A stretch of 53,889 nucleotides of DNA from Candidatus Scatosoma pullicola (GCA_018712725.1 DVGN01000075.1:1-53889); one strand, 5' to 3'; positions 7,448 to 15,395 are shown, counted from the stretch's first letter. Notes: generated by a model not told the origin, from the letters alone. Numbers and translations are program-made.

Positions 7448-8071
7448 TTATTCTTCTTCCGCCATAGGGGCGTTGCAGTCCATGCACATGATATTTACGC
7501 GCTTCGTTGCCCGCACGGATTGCCCGCAGACAGGGCATACATACTTGCGTGTGCTCGTATTCTTCGTGATTTGGCTTTTCATGATAGGCAAACGGTAAAT
7601 CACCGTGGGCGGATTTTCCGCCGTGAAAGCGGCTATTTTTGCCGCCGTCTCGTCCGTCAACGTCGTATGAGACCAACCGATTTTCGGCACGCACTCCACA
7701 TTCAGCCCGTGCGTTTCCGCTATCTTCTTGAACAACTTGTTATGATAATTGCCCGAACGCGACGTATCTTTCATCTCGTGAATTGTCGCGTACTGATGAC
7801 ACATTTCATGAATGAGCGTTGCCGCAATCTCCCCGATAGGGCGGTTGAGCTGTTGCGCCGTCATGTTCAATTCGTGCTCGCCCTCATCTTCGCCGTTCTC
7901 TTTCCAAACCTTACCGACCGACCACCAACCATTCGTTTTGTTCCGCTCGTCCGTCTGTACCGTTATGACGGGCTTTACAAGTTCCCCGCCGAATAACTTG
8001 CCGTTCGCATAGTCGTATAACTTGCCGAGATATGCGACCGTTTCAATGTATCTGTCCGCTCCGTTTTTCAT
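7448..8071 (-). CDS. SprT-like zinc metallopeptidase
   Basis: A 207-residue protein with the zinc peptidase motif HEMCHQYATIH at about residues 90-100: HExxH plus a conserved downstream region typical of SprT-like proteins. The C-terminal quarter has a zinc ribbon (CPVC, then CMDC 14 residues later), also usual in the family. SprT-like proteins include the DNA-protein crosslink protease Spartan, and phages of gut bacteria often carry small versions of unknown role. Start taken at 8071, with AAAGGAG 10 bases upstream, rather than 8134, where the frame opens directly at the end of the previous gene without a site. It may process proteins bound to the phage DNA; this is inference. Confidence 0.85.
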   Translation of the reverse strand: MKNGADRYIETVAYLGKLYDYANGKLFGGELVKPVITVQTDERNKTNGWWSVGKVWKENGEDEGEHELNMTAQQLNRPIGEIAATLIHEMCHQYATIHEMKDTSRSGNYHNKLFKKIAETHGLNVECVPKIGWSHTTLTDETAAKIAAFTAENPPTVIYRLPIMKSQITKNTSTRKYVCPVCGQSVRATKRVNIMCMDCNAPMAEEE

Positions 8072-8134
8072 TGCTTCGCTTCTCCTTTGTCGAATGTATT
8101 TGCCCGTATAGCCGATAGCACAGCTCTCACTCAC

Positions 8135-8332
8135 TCAAAATTTGAGTGTATAGCACGGCACGCCGTTCATATTGAAATGATACCAACGCGTTACGCCGTC
8201 TTTGCAATAGCCCATGTCCGACACGTCAACGACGGCACAAATACCGACGTTGGCGTCATTGTCGAAATACGGGGCGCATTGCTCCTTGCCCCAAGCGATT
8301 GCCTGTTCAATAGGTACATACTTCCGTTTCAT
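8135..8332 (-). CDS. Small protein, first gene of the element operon
   Basis: A 65-residue protein with an aromatic, cysteine-containing second half (WYHFNMNGVPCYTLKF). AAGGAG sits 8 bases before the ATG at 8332. It is the first gene read leftward from the intergenic region. No family recognised. Its position suggests an early regulatory or replication-linked role, without direct support. Confidence 0.62.
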   Translation of the reverse strand: MKRKYVPIEQAIAWGKEQCAPYFDNDANVGICAVVDVSDMGYCKDGVTRWYHFNMNGVPCYTLKF

Positions 8333-8377
8333 GTTCCGTTCTCCTTTGCGTAATGCCGCCGCCCAAATATAAAAAAA

Positions 8378-8411
8378 TATATCGAAACCCCCTTCGGGAA
8401 GCTTCGATATA
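8378..8411 (-). terminator. Leftward rho-independent terminator upstream of the element operon
   Basis: Perfect 9-bp arms (TATATCGAA at 8378-8386 and TTCGATATA at 8403-8411) enclose an inner CCC/GGG pairing. On the minus strand the hairpin is followed by seven T. No gene lies to the right that it could terminate: the regulator at 8552 is read the other way. It makes sense if the element becomes a circle and this closes the operon coming round from its other end. An attenuator in the element leader is the alternative. Confidence 0.7.
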
Positions 8412-8415
8412 ATTA

Positions 8416-8432
8416 TAAAACGGCGCGTTTTA
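8416..8432. repeat. 17-bp inverted repeat near the element-chromosome boundary
   Basis: TAAAACG-GCG-CGTTTTA, 7-bp perfect arms around a 3-base centre. It lies between the leftward terminator and the regulator promoter, so it could be an operator or lie at the attachment site. It does not match the known dif consensus closely. Confidence 0.5.
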
Positions 8433-8452
8433 CAAAAAATTGTTGCTTTGAG

Positions 8453-8475
8453 ACGAAAAACTGTTGATTTTTCGT
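8453..8475. promoter_or_regulatory. Candidate operator of the RpiR-type regulator
   Basis: ACGAAAAA (8453-8460) and TTTTTCGT (8468-8475) form perfect 8-bp arms around 7 bases. The right arm overlaps the -35 box of the regulator promoter, the usual place for an autorepression site. Confidence 0.55.
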
Positions 8476-8492
8476 AAAAATCCTGCTATAAT
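8464..8492 (+). promoter_or_regulatory. Promoter of the RpiR-type regulator gene
   Basis: TTGATT at 8464-8469 and TATAAT at 8487-8492 with a 17-bp spacer, 60 bases before the ATG at 8552. The -35 box overlaps an inverted repeat, so negative control is likely. Confidence 0.75.
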
Positions 8493-8551
8493 AAATCTGC
8501 GGTAATATGCCGCCGCATCCGTGAAAGGGCTGCGGCGAAACGGGCGGAAAC

Positions 8552-9385
8552 ATGAACGGCGAATTGACGATTAAAGAGCGCATCGAAAAGATACGCGAAA
8601 AAAAAGTAACCAAATTACAGCGTAAACTCATCGAATTTCTCGAAACGAATTCGTATGAGAACATCATCTATTTTTCCATCACCGAATTTGCGTTGGCGGC
8701 GGGGGTCGCGGAGGCGACGGTGCTGCGTTTCTGCCGTTCCCTGGGCTTCGGCGGGTATCAGGATTTCAAACTCAGTCTGGCGCAGGAAGTGGGCACGGCG
8801 CAGAAAAAACTCAGCGAGCGGGGGTATATCCACAACATCTGCGACAATTATATGGAGATGCTCGATAAATGCCGTCAGCGGGTCTCGCCCGAGCGGGTGG
8901 AACAGGCGGTGCGGTATCTGCTTTCCGCAAGGACGATCAGCTGTTTCGGGGTGGGCAATTCGTACGTCCCCGCGCTGGAGCTGCACAACCGCCTGACGAA
9001 GATGGGTATCTATTCCCAATGTGAGCGCGATCTGCATTTGCAGAGCATCCTGCTCTCTTCCTGCGGGGAGAAAGACCTGCTCGTCATTTTCAGCGTTTCG
9101 GGCGGCACGAAGGACAGTGTAGACCTCGCGGCATACGCGCACAAGCGGGGGATAAAGATCATCGTCGTCACAAGTTACGAAAAATCCCCCTTAACCAAAT
9201 ACGCGGACGTGGTTCTGGCGGCGGTGCCCTGCGAACATCCCGTGGAGGCGGGGTCGCTGACGGGCAAGATCGTGCAGATCTTTCTCGTCGACGTCATCTG
9301 CACGGGAGTCTATTTCAGCGACAAAGCCCATTACGACGAATGTATCGCCCAAAGCAACGCCTCCGTCGTCGGGAAGTTGGTTTAA
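8552..9385 (+). CDS. RpiR/MurR-family transcriptional regulator (HTH + SIS)
   Basis: A 277-residue regulator. Residues about 10-85 form the RpiR helix-turn-helix region (ITEFALAAGVAEATVLRFCR then LGFGGYQDFK, both typical). Residues about 110-245 form the sugar isomerase (SIS) domain that senses a phosphosugar, with ISCFGVGNSYVPALELHNRL and VIFSVSGGTKDSVDLAAYA as the phosphosugar loops. RpiR proteins control use of amino sugars, including ManNAc and GlcNAc derivatives in Firmicutes. It lies upstream of a large glycan-use locus holding NanE and a ROK kinase, so ManNAc-6-P or GlcNAc-6-P is a plausible ligand (inference). It has its own terminator. Confidence 0.92.
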   Translation: MNGELTIKERIEKIREKKVTKLQRKLIEFLETNSYENIIYFSITEFALAAGVAEATVLRFCRSLGFGGYQDFKLSLAQEVGTAQKKLSERGYIHNICDNYMEMLDKCRQRVSPERVEQAVRYLLSARTISCFGVGNSYVPALELHNRLTKMGIYSQCERDLHLQSILLSSCGEKDLLVIFSVSGGTKDSVDLAAYAHKRGIKIIVVTSYEKSPLTKYADVVLAAVPCEHPVEAGSLTGKIVQIFLVDVICTGVYFSDKAHYDECIAQSNASVVGKLV

Positions 9386-9436
9386 TCGGGGCGCGCGCCT
9401 TTATAAAACCTTTACAAATATAAATATGTCGAAGAG

Positions 9437-9463
9437 GAGTTCGGGGAGATCCGGGCTCTTTTT
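9437..9463 (+). terminator. Rho-independent terminator after the RpiR-type gene
   Basis: GAGTTCGG (9437-9444) pairs with CCGGGCTC (9451-9458) through six Watson-Crick and two G-U pairs, loop of 6, then TTTTT. It ends the regulator transcript. Confidence 0.7.
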
Positions 9464-9519
9464 GTCTTTTACGCGTCTGAACCGAAATTGTTTTTTATCC
9501 CCTCCGTTTCGCTCGGTTT

Positions 9520-9715
9520 CCGAACTTCTTATCCCCTCCGTCACTTCGTGACACCTCCCCTTTGACAAAAAGGGGAGGCATGGTGGTGTGCTCCCTCTCC
9601 TTACCATAAGAGGAGGCATGGGAATGGGACGACACACCTCCCCTTACCAAAAGGGGAGGCATGAGAATGGGGGGTGACATCTTCCCTCATCAAAGGGGGA
9701 AGGGGAGGGGCTTCG
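9520..9715. repeat. Cluster of CCTCCCCTT/AAGGGGAGG palindromic repeats
   Basis: Four related palindromes lie in tandem: CCTCCCCTTT..AAAGGGGAGG at 9554-9578, a degenerate copy at about 9591-9617, CCTCCCCTT..AAGGGGAGG at 9637-9659, and a weaker copy near 9680-9710. Each is followed by GGCATG or similar. The loops vary (GACAA, TTACCATA, ACCAA). This is the pattern of REP-like dispersed intergenic repeats. The rest of 9386-9825 has no coding frame I would support. Confidence 0.75.
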
Positions 9716-9825
9716 CATCGGGCAGGGGATGTGGGTATGTGAGAAAAATTATTTCAAAAAGAAAGGGGGACGGCTTTTTGAAAAAAGGAATAAGTGAAAA
9801 AATGAAGATTTTTTTCAAAAACATA

Positions 9826-9854
9826 TTGACATCGGGGCGAAATTGATATATAAT
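9826..9854 (+). promoter_or_regulatory. Promoter of the GDPD-domain gene
   Basis: TTGACA at 9826-9831 and TATAAT at 9849-9854, spacer 17 bp; consensus-grade. Just upstream, TGAAAA and TTTTCA arms (about 9796-9818) form an AT-rich inverted repeat, a candidate operator. The transcript would have a leader of about 70 bases before the ATG at 9933. Confidence 0.82.
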
Positions 9855-9932
9855 ATCACTGAAAAAAAGGGGACTTCGGCGTTCCGGCGGAAAACGGGGG
9901 CGGAAGCCCGGAAAACAATGAGGAGGATATCG

Positions 9933-12530
9933 ATGCGAAAGGTTTCATTGCGGAATGTGTTGACGGCGGCAGGCGCGTTTTTGTTCGCCGCATGTCTGAC
10001 GGGCGGGGCAATGACGTTGCAGCCGGCGCGGGAAGCGGCGGCGGAGGACGCGGGCAAAACCGTGACCTATTCCGATTTTTCCACGCTGCCCGAAGGCTGG
10101 CAGGTCTACGATAAATCGGACACCTACGAAGGGCACACGACGACGCACAACGACGACGGCACGATGTCCGTGAAGTCCACGAATATCACGGACGGACACA
10201 CGACTTTGAATGACCGCTATTACGGCCTCACCTATCTCATCGGCGAAGACACGTGGGAGGACTTCACCTTCACGATGACCTTCAGGATGACGGACGCGGA
10301 AAACGATAGGCGTTGGCTGGGGGTGGTGTATCACACCAATTTCGACGACGACGGGTATATGGCAGGGTACATCATGAACTACCGCTATAACGGCGCGAAC
10401 ACGTCGTCCGCCGTGACGTACGGCAGGGCGTTCCTCGACGACGCCAACGGCAGCGGCGCGCCCCTGAGCGACGGCGAATATCACACGATGAAGATCGTCA
10501 TGGAGGGGACGACGGCGTACCACTACATGGACGACGTCCTCATGCGCACCTACGATACGACGACCAAGAGCGCGAGCCTGGGCGGCGATCTGACGAGCGG
10601 CGGATTCGCCCTCATCGTCAACGGCAGCGTGGTGACGATCAGGGAAGTGACGATCACCGATCAGATCGAAGAGGAAGAAGAGGGCGGTCTCGTGACGGAC
10701 ACGACGCTGGTCGACACCTATGAAGCGGAGACGGGGCTCATCAGCCCGCCCGCGGTGGCGGCGTGGGTGCATGACGCGGACGATCTCTCGGCGCTGACGG
10801 CGGCGGCAGCCTCCGCGGACAACGAGCGCCCCGCAAACGCCATTCTCAACTATTCGGCAAACGGACAGATCGTCGGCGACGACGGGACGGCGCTGGGGGA
10901 TTTCGCGGACGTTTACGAATCCCTCAACCACAACGTCATCCCCGTGCTGTATATATCCGACCAGGCGGCGGCGGACGCGCTGACGGCGTTTCTGACCGAC
11001 GAAATAGACATTCTGGACATGGCGGTGATGTCGTCCGAACCGGCGCTCGTGAAATCGGTGCGCGAAGCCAAGACGAGCATCCGCGGCATCATCCTGTTCG
11101 AAGAGGCGGAAGACCTGTACGACGACGTCGTGGCGGTGGCGAACTCCAATTACGCCAACGTGGCGGTGCTGCCCGCGGAACTCGCGACGCAGGACAACGT
11201 GGAATACATTCAGAAGCGTTTCAAGACGGTCTGGGCGATGGTGGAGGGAAGCGACGATTTCGGCTTCTATGAAGCGATCAACAGCGGCGCTTACGGCATC
11301 GTCACGGACGATTTTGCGCAGGCGTACGACGTTCTGGCGACTTATCCCGAAGGCTCGACGTCGCGGACGTCCTTTGTCGTGGGGCACCGCGGCACGCCGC
11401 AGACGCATAACCAGAACTCCATTTCCGGACTTCTCAACGCGGCGGAAGCGGGCATTTCCCACGTCGAATTCGACGTCTATCTCACGACGGACGACGAAGT
11501 CGTCCTGATGCACAACACGACCCTGGCGGAGACGACCAACGTCGAAAGCGTGAACGGCGGCGTGGACGCCAACCGCAATATCGAAACGATGTCCCTGGCA
11601 GAAATCCGTCAATATCGCCTCGACCAGTACGGCGACGAAGAAATTCCCATTCTGGAGGACGTGCTTGCGGAACTCGTCAAGACGGATATCGTGTTCGTGC
11701 TGGAAATCAAATCGACCAACAACGAGATCGTCCCCCTCATCAAGGAAAAGCTGGACGAATACGACTGCTACGATCAGGTGGTGATCATCTCCTTCTCTCT
11801 CGCCACGCTCGGCGAAGTGAAAAACGTGATGCCGCAGGTGCCGACGGCGTATCTCGGCAGCCCGTCGGTGAACAGCTTCGCCAACGATCTCGTCTGGCTG
11901 GGCAACTATAACACCAACGTGGATATGAACTACGGCGGCGTGACGCAAGAACTCAACGCGATGCTCCGCGACCGCGGCTTTATCGGCTGGTACTGGACGT
12001 ATGCGACGACCATTTCCGTGCGCCAGGCGGCTTCCCTGGGCTATGTCGGGCTCACCACCGACTCCGCGGAATATTATGTCAATAACGCGCGAGACAAATA
12101 CCTCAACCCCGAACGCCTCGTCGGGACGGAGACGCAGCTCGAAGCGGGTGCGACCCTTGCGGTCGGCGATACGATCTCCCTCACGCTCGTGATGTATAAC
12201 GGCACCGAACAGACGGTGGAGGGGACGGTTTTCGCGCTGACCGAGACGGAAAACGGCTATGAAGTGATCGCGTCCTATCTCTACGAATCGGTGTATTCGA
12301 CGAGCAGCCGCAACTGCGACGATCTCCTGTACACGCAGGCGTTTGCCGTGACGGTTGCCGCAGAACAGCCGGGCGACAGTTCGGACAGCGGCACTTCGGG
12401 CACGTCGGGCGGAGAAACGACGTCCGGAGGGGAAGGGAGCGGCTGCGGCAGCGCTCTGGGCTTCGCCTTTACCGCCGCGGCGGCGCTTCTCGCCGGCGGC
12501 TGCCTCACGCTGCGCGGCAAGCGGAAGTAA
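9933..12530 (+). CDS. Secreted protein with a glycerophosphodiester phosphodiesterase (GDPD) domain and anchoring tail
   Basis: An 865-residue exported protein. It has a signal peptide (about 1-32), a LamG/jelly-roll-like region (about 40-245) and a GDPD-like barrel without catalytic residues (about 250-475, ending AYGIVTDD). A complete GDPD domain follows from about 480 to 715, with His485 and Arg486 (HRG), Glu512 and Asp514 (EFD) and His527 (MHN) in the spacing that defines the active site. A beta-rich region, a Gly/Ser/Thr linker and a C-terminal tail with GCGSA, a membrane helix and RGKRK close it. GDPD enzymes split glycerophosphodiesters and, in GlpQ-type proteins, glycerol-phosphate teichoic acid. 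The ATG at 9933 has AGGAGG 6 bases upstream; upstream ATGs in the same frame lack a site. Confidence 0.88.
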   Translation: MRKVSLRNVLTAAGAFLFAACLTGGAMTLQPAREAAAEDAGKTVTYSDFSTLPEGWQVYDKSDTYEGHTTTHNDDGTMSVKSTNITDGHTTLNDRYYGLTYLIGEDTWEDFTFTMTFRMTDAENDRRWLGVVYHTNFDDDGYMAGYIMNYRYNGANTSSAVTYGRAFLDDANGSGAPLSDGEYHTMKIVMEGTTAYHYMDDVLMRTYDTTTKSASLGGDLTSGGFALIVNGSVVTIREVTITDQIEEEEEGGLVTDTTLVDTYEAETGLISPPAVAAWVHDADDLSALTAAAASADNERPANAILNYSANGQIVGDDGTALGDFADVYESLNHNVIPVLYISDQAAADALTAFLTDEIDILDMAVMSSEPALVKSVREAKTSIRGIILFEEAEDLYDDVVAVANSNYANVAVLPAELATQDNVEYIQKRFKTVWAMVEGSDDFGFYEAINSGAYGIVTDDFAQAYDVLATYPEGSTSRTSFVVGHRGTPQTHNQNSISGLLNAAEAGISHVEFDVYLTTDDEVVLMHNTTLAETTNVESVNGGVDANRNIETMSLAEIRQYRLDQYGDEEIPILEDVLAELVKTDIVFVLEIKSTNNEIVPLIKEKLDEYDCYDQVVIISFSLATLGEVKNVMPQVPTAYLGSPSVNSFANDLVWLGNYNTNVDMNYGGVTQELNAMLRDRGFIGWYWTYATTISVRQAASLGYVGLTTDSAEYYVNNARDKYLNPERLVGTETQLEAGATLAVGDTISLTLVMYNGTEQTVEGTVFALTETENGYEVIASYLYESVYSTSSRNCDDLLYTQAFAVTVAAEQPGDSSDSGTSGTSGGETTSGGEGSGCGSALGFAFTAAAALLAGGCLTLRGKRK

Positions 12531-12560
12531 ATCCGGGCGAGACAATCCCCCCTTCCGCTT

Positions 12561-12616
12561 CCCCCCTTTGCACAAGGGGGGCTGCCTGGTCGGTATTCCC
12601 TCTTTGCACAAGGGAG
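12561..12616. repeat. Two palindromic REP-like repeats
   Basis: CCCCCCTT-TGCAC-AAGGGGGG at 12561-12581 and CCCTCTT-TGCAC-AAGGGAG near 12598-12616. They belong to the same class as the cluster at 9520-9715 (C-rich arm, TTxxxAA centre, G-rich arm, then GCCATGG). They lie in the 280-bp gap after the GDPD gene and may also act as hairpin terminators. Confidence 0.7.
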
Positions 12617-12734
12617 CCATGGTGTGGGGTGGCGGGAGGGGACGGAAAAGAAAAAAAATTGCGGAATGAAAGGCGGATTCTTTCGAGTTCGTCAAAAAAT
12701 CGTGAAAAAAAAGAAAAAAATTTTCAAATATCTA

Positions 12735-12763
12735 TTGACAACGGAAAAGAACAATGATATAAT
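12735..12763 (+). promoter_or_regulatory. Promoter of the interrupted lipoprotein gene
   Basis: TTGACA at 12735-12740, TATAAT at 12758-12763, spacer 17 bp. The sequence just upstream (TTTTCAAATATCTA) resembles that before the GDPD promoter (TTTTCAAAAACATA), which suggests shared control. Confidence 0.82.
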
Positions 12764-12812
12764 AGAATCGCTTTGAAAGAACAAAGTCAAATGCAAACAG
12801 GAGGAAAACTGC

Positions 12813-15395
12813 ATGAAAAAATTTTTTGGCATTTTGGGCGGCTCCGTGCTGACGTTGGCGCTTCTGCTCAGCTCTTGCGGCGGAATGACCGGCGACTCGG
12901 ACAGCACTACTCCCGGGACGTCTACGGGAAGCTCGGATACAGGTGGGGGGTCGTCCTCTACGCCTGAAACCCCGGTGGAGGAAGTGCACTATTCCGAAGA
13001 TACGCGCGAGGCGATCTACACGGTCTATTCGGAATCGACGGGCGAAGCGTACGGCAGCTACAAGAGCCTTTACGACGCGATCGCCGCGTGTGCGAACGAC
13101 GGCGACGTGGAAGACTATGTGACCAAGGGCACCGCAGACGACGTGAAGCTGTTCATCAACTATGACGCATACAGCGAAACTACGCAGGATATGTTCTGGT
13201 ATTACGAGAACGGCACGTCGCTGGATAAATACGTCCCCTGGCTCAGCACCTATTTTGCCGATCTGTACACCGCCAGTTCGCAGGACATCGTGGTGTTCAA
13301 GCAGGCGGCGGGTACTTTCTCGCCCGACTATCAGGGCACGGAAGTGGTCGGCATCGGCGAAGGACAGGACGGAACGGTTGCGACCTGGAACGTGTACCGC
13401 AACTACGACGCCAACGTGCAGGTGGATATGGAACCTTACAGCGGCATCGTGAAGTCGGCATATACCATCGACTTTACGGAAGCCTCTATCCGTCCCACCT
13501 ATGAAGGGGAGGAACCCGTGTACGCGAAAGTCGGCTTCATCATGCCCGACTCCTACATAGTTGCCAGCTTCGGCATCTACTGAGACACGACGGACGGCAA
13601 CTGGTATTATTACTACGGCGACATCAACACCAACGCCGATCCCAACGACGGCTATGACGGCTCTCTGGGCACCGTCTACACGGACGAATTCGTCATGTCC
13701 TCCACCTGGGACGAGGAAGAGGGCGTATGGCATCCCGATCACGACATCGTCATGACGGGCGAAATCGTCACGATGGGCGAAGGGGAAGACACCTACTATG
13801 TCGACCGTCTCACCATCGCGGACGCCGAGACCAACGAGCAGATCTTCACGCGCGACTACGAAGCCGCCGCGATGACCGCCTGCGCCACCGTCCGTTTCAA
13901 CGTCGGTCTGGACATCTATAACTACGACAACGATTCGCTGGGTCTTCCCAACTACGACAACGGCGCGGAATTCACCAACATCGTCGTCACGAATGCGGTC
14001 GGTACGGTTACCGATTGGTCGATCGATCCCGAACAGTACGGCGGCGAAATGTCCACGATCGAGACCCCGGGCGATTACGATCTTATGAATTCGTCCGAAG
14101 TGGCAAGCGAAGCCCGCTATAAGACGTATGTCTACAACGCCGGCGTCGTCGACTACGATTTCGACACCCCGGGCAGCGACGTGTACGGATTCTCGTTCAG
14201 GCTTTCGCAGGACAACACCGAGTATTCGACCAAGATCGAGAGAATTCTCGAACTCTATGAGAAGTACGATCCCGCCGATTATTCGCAGGAAATCGTCAAC
14301 GGCATGACGGAAGAAGAGCAGACGACGATGAAGAACGAGTTGCAGGAAGGCGTCGATCTCTACGGCTCCCTCAGCACCTATCAGTACGGCTATCTTCCCG
14401 ATGACACGGTCGAAAGATTCAACTCCCTGCAGCTGTATTTCGTCGGCGAGGACATCAGCGCGTTCATCAGCTATGTCAACGAACACAGCCTGACCGATCT
14501 GTCCGGCTATAACGGCATCGCCGCGGTAACGGCGCTGGAAGCCAACTTCGACGCGGCGAAAGAAATGTATGACGCGATCGTGGCGGCGGGCGCCGAAGAC
14601 GCGCTTGCAACCGCGCTCGAACAGGCGGGCAAACCCACCGATCTCGGCGTGAAGGTCTCCGAAGTTGCCGAATTCATCGATTGGGTGAAGACGATTGAAA
14701 CCACGAGCGACGCTTATGTTTCCATCAACTACATTATGGCGACCAGCTATACCAGCACGGAAGCCGCGCTCGGCTCTTACAGTGCCGATTCTACCGAAGA
14801 ACAGTTGGCAGTGTATACTTGGTATACCTCCGTTGAGCCGGCGGGCGTGTTCCCGATGGCGACAGCGCAAGATCTGTCCCTGCCCGCGGCTGTGGACGTT
14901 CTGTTCGGCGATATTTACTTCCAGAAGTTTGTCGCTACTTACCATAACCGTATCGACACAATCGAAGTAATGGAAGCCATTCTTGCGGCTCTTGACGAAG
15001 CCGATATGGGCATTACGGCGGCAATCGCCAAGACTGGTGACAGCGGCAACTGGTACGAATATCAGGATTTCGAATTCACCGATGAGCAGAGAGCAATCGT
15101 CGCGGAGTTCGAAGAAGAAATCACGGATCTGATTTATTGGTGGGGCAGCGTCAACTATGACGGCACTCTGACCTGGCAGAGCAATACGGATATCAACACG
15201 CATAACCTTGCCGTTTGGTACACCGGCGGCAGCGACGGTTACAACACTTGGAATATCCGCAACAACTATGCCTGGGGCGAATACAGCGCCGCTCGGTATC
15301 AGTCGGCTATCGCATTGCTTTATGAAATTGCGCTTGTGGAGCAGGCGGACGTCTATGGCGTCGATTGGACGCATGGTCATATCTTTCAGAAATAA
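12813..15395 (+). pseudogene. Large secreted lipoprotein gene with one in-frame TGA
   Basis: One reading frame of 860 codons is open except for a TGA at 13581-13583 (codon 257). The first part has a lipoprotein signal with lipobox LSSC, a Gly/Ser/Thr linker and an N-terminal domain resembling the four lipoproteins downstream (YTVYSESTGEAYGSYKSLYD against YTIYNADGTE, FESMFEAIRTC). The frame after the TGA continues at once with similar composition (DTTDGNWYYYYGD). Where paralogs have an aromatic residue (GSYA, GAYD, GAFG), this gene has the TGA, so it probably arose from TGG. AGGAGG precedes the ATG, and the promoter is intact. There is no good internal start, so only 256 residues should be made. 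An assembly error, or selenocysteine or Trp readthrough, are alternatives. The C-terminal 500 residues are unlike the other paralogs. Confidence 0.78.

Larger units (their letters stand above)
1..8432 (-). mobile_element. Inovirus-like (filamentous phage) prophage, left end outside window
   Basis: A block of 14 leftward genes packed with gaps of a few bases to about 150 bp, unlike the rightward chromosomal genes next to it. The key marker is a Zot/pI-like ATPase. Beside it are a large secreted protein with C-terminal membrane segments (the layout of pIII adsorption proteins), two more exported membrane-anchored proteins, an SprT-like peptidase and several small basic proteins. This size, density and content fit filamentous phages of Gram-positive hosts. 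I found no clear Rep, no short coat protein and no integrase in the visible part; these could lie left of position 1. The right boundary is inferred from a leftward terminator at 8378-8411 and the chromosomal regulator promoter starting near 8453. A different small conjugative or satellite element is possible. Confidence 0.62.

Noticed and set aside
8416-8432. XerCD dif site as attachment site
   Set aside because: The inverted repeat is short and does not match the Firmicutes dif consensus arms. Only the outer sequence and an empty site could settle it.
8411-8432. Leftward TATAAT at 8417-8412 as promoter of the element operon
   Set aside because: No acceptable -35 box lies 16-18 bases away, and transcription would start inside the terminator hairpin.
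9520-9715. CRISPR array
   Set aside because: The repeats are palindromes of differing length with short, unequal loops. There are no constant spacers and no cas genes.
13581-13583. TGA read as selenocysteine or as Trp by a changed genetic code
   Set aside because: Many intact genes in the window end with TGA, so TGA is a stop here. The bases after it do not form a convincing SECIS hairpin. Paralogs have Tyr or Phe there, not Cys.
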